Both the position numbers and the translations under genes were made by a program. The notes beneath the pieces are model-generated. The model did no database searches and was not told the DNA's origin. It worked only from the letters and a program-made list of their open reading frames with translations. Below, one piece after another: positions 62,471 through 64,000 of a stretch of 64,000 nucleotides of DNA; within the stretch, counting starts at the first letter, position 1; every line of letters begins with the position of its first letter. The stretch covers positions 108,019 through 172,018 of the forward strand of contig JBAZWL010000007.1 in the NCBI GenBank assembly GCA_041660405.1. Reading direction: 5' to 3'. The DNA comes from Taibaiella sp041660405. GTDB taxonomy: Bacteria > Bacteroidota > Bacteroidia > Chitinophagales > Chitinophagaceae.

Positions 62471-64000
62471 ATTCCGAAACCCTTTTTCGGCGTTTTATCG
62501 GTTATCAACCGAATAAAACAAAACCCATGAAGCGAATTTTATTTATTGCGTTGACATTGCTAAGTTTCCAACTTCACGCGGCCGATTATTATTGGGCAGG
62601 CGGTAGCGGGAATTGGAGCCAATTGAGCCACTGGCACCTGGGTAGCAGCAGTGGCCCAACTCCAAGTATTGTGCCCTCCTCAGCAGACAATGTTTTTTTT
62701 GACGCTAACAGTGGCTTTACTCCCGCATCCAAAACAGTAACGCTTGATGCCAACGGGTTTTGTAACAACATGACATGGAGTAATGTGCCTAATAGTCCAT
62801 TATTTGTTACAACAAACTCTTTACTTACCGTACAGGTTAATGGTAACGTGTCGCTTTCTCCCACCACTACCTATAACATTATTTTAGCGCTTAAGGGGAC
62901 ATCACCAGCTACATTGGCCACCAATGGTACCGTACTAGGTGAGTTTGGTTTGGAGATCGATAAACCTGGCAGCAGCCTTACTGTAACGGACAGCCTGGTT
63001 GTCCCTGCAACAACGAATGTCAACAGTACCAATGTGGTAACCTTCACATCGGGTACTTTCGATATCACCGGCAAAAAAATGACAGTTTACAATTTTTATA
63101 GCCAGAACGACAATGTACGCACATTGGATATGGCCAATGCTAGTCTAACTGCAAGTTTGGCGTACCGCGACATGGGTCTCAACAAGACCATTAATGCTAC
63201 AGGTTCAACTTTGAATTGTGGTAGTTTCTTTACCGATGGCGGTACCTATAATAAAGTGAACACGAATTGCGGAGCCGGTCCTAATACCCAATCCATAAAC
63301 AGTACGACTTTTTCGTCGATTACCTTTACCTATGTTTCTAGCGCTTCATTCGCGGCTCTGGCAACTGGCAATACCGCAGATACTGTCGTCTTTATGGGGC
63401 AGGGGGGCTTAGGCATCAACAATACAGTGGGCAGTGTTCGTTTCAATATGCTGGGTTACCTCAACGGTACAGGTAATGTGATCGACAAGATCGAATGCCT
63501 CAATAGTTTCCAGGTGAACGGTAATTTCACCAATACAGTGGATAGTATGATTCTGGCGCCTAACTATATTACTACCTTCAGGGGTACCTTCAATATCAAT
63601 AATTATCTCTACGTAGCTGGCGCACCATGTGAGGCCTTTACCGAGATTTACGGAGATTCAACTGCAGGCACCGTCAATTTTGCGGCTGGTGCCGTAGTAG
63701 ATATCAATAACGTTATCCTAACCGGTGTAAAAGCGACAGGACCTATCACACCTATAGCAGTGAACGGGGTTGATGGAGAAGGCAATGACGGCTTTACCAT
63801 CACCGAGCCGGCCGGTTCTGGTACTACCCTCTATTGGGTAGGCGGTGCAGGTGACTGGAACAACAATAATCACTGGAGCACCACCAGCGGTGGTACAGGC
63901 GGCGCCTGTGTACCATTTAAAAATGACAACGTAATTTTCGATGCGAGCAGCGGCCTGGCGAGCGGTGGCGCGGTGACCACCAGCAGTACTTCATTCTGTA
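62452..64000 (+). CDS. giant adhesin-like secreted protein, start only (runs off the window)
   Basis: The frame is open from 62452 to the window end (516 codons). Two starts are possible. ATG 62452 is shared with the paralogous leader but gives a polar N-terminus (MNRHLYNSETLFRRF). ATG 62527 gives a good signal peptide (MKRILFIALTLLSFQLHAAD), so 62527 is probably used. The mature protein opens with YYWAGGSGNWSQLSHWH...DNVFFDANSGF. About 430 residues later it repeats as LYWVGGAGDWNNNNHWS...DNVIFDASSG, a repeat of large beta-helical surface proteins of Bacteroidota. The end, and any sorting domain, is outside the window. Confidence 0.85.
   Translation, partial: MNRHLYNSETLFRRFIGYQPNKTKPMKRILFIALTLLSFQLHAADYYWAGGSGNWSQLSHWHLGSSSGPTPSIVPSSADNVFFDANSGFTPASKTVTLDANGFCNNMTWSNVPNSPLFVTTNSLLTVQVNGNVSLSPTTTYNIILALKGTSPATLATNGTVLGEFGLEIDKPGSSLTVTDSLVVPATTNVNSTNVVTFTSGTFDITGKKMTVYNFYSQNDNVRTLDMANASLTASLAYRDMGLNKTINATGSTLNCGSFFTDGGTYNKVNTNCGAGPNTQSINSTTFSSITFTYVSSASFAALATGNTADTVVFMGQGGLGINNTVGSVRFNMLGYLNGTGNVIDKIECLNSFQVNGNFTNTVDSMILAPNYITTFRGTFNINNYLYVAGAPCEAFTEIYGDSTAGTVNFAAGAVVDINNVILTGVKATGPITPIAVNGVDGEGNDGFTITEPAGSGTTLYWVGGAGDWNNNNHWSTTSGGTGGACVPFKNDNVIFDASSGLASGGAVTTSSTSFC

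Noticed and set aside
1..64000. tRNA or rRNA genes
   Set aside because: No cloverleaf or conserved rRNA segment was noticed in the intergenic stretches. The aacccttg hairpin at 41166 has no tRNA around it.

Overview
The window looks like chromosomal DNA of a member of the Bacteroidota, probably near the Chitinophagaceae. This rests on type IX secretion sorting domains on very large secreted proteins, a two-component sensor of the beta-propeller/Y_Y_Y kind, promoters matching the TAnnTTTG minus-7 element, and RHS proteins with the Bacteroidota motifs NHLGN, YYPFGM and FNGQE. The taxon is inferred from family knowledge only. No rRNA, tRNA or CRISPR array was seen. Two runs of ten N (32259-32268 and 47937-47946) are assembly gaps.

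Layout. (1) 1-7.9 kb is an accessory region with a tyrosine recombinase, a zinc-finger plus helix-turn-helix protein, an XRE regulator paired with a stand-alone EF-Tu-like domain, small membrane or zinc-ribbon proteins, and 2.1 kb of gene-free AT-rich DNA. That gene-free stretch carries six very short hairpins, mostly built as a 7-bp stem around a 3-nt loop with different but compensated stem sequences. (2) 8.3-31.3 kb is one co-directional gene block. It encodes an outer-membrane-type protein with a coiled coil, a secreted protein, an OmpH/Skp-like protein, a lipoprotein, a 2025-residue SpvB/RHS-like protein, a LolA-like protein and a 3608-residue RHS protein. It reads as a split RHS cage with its own envelope factors and is the best candidate for an undescribed system. 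(3) 31.3-35.2 kb is the variable tail: candidate immunity genes, an orphan RHS core plus alternative C-terminus sharing 29 identical bases with the main RHS gene, duplicated intergenic repeats, and a frameshifted gene. (4) 35.1-41.0 kb is a set of small, mostly unknown genes with an IS1595-type transposase and a 5'-truncated gene. (5) 41.5-46.4 kb holds two paralogous type IX-secreted proteins with gliding-type C-terminal domains. (6) 46.6-54.3 kb is regulatory: a TPR histidine kinase with a LuxR-type response regulator, a broken gene, a degenerate receiver, a second LuxR-type regulator and a large propeller sensor kinase. (7) 54.9-64 kb holds a 2385-residue type IX-secreted repeat protein and the start of another giant adhesin-like gene.

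How it fits together. The same palindrome, TTGTAGA-N6-TCTACAA, lies in front of the regulator at 50.6 kb, between the sensor kinase and the 2385-residue protein, and in front of the last giant gene. The two giant genes also share leader sequence and their first codons. I infer one regulon in which the kinase/regulator pair controls large surface proteins. The RHS block seems an independent competition module whose tip is exchanged by recombination in the conserved core, leaving displaced tips and immunity genes downstream.
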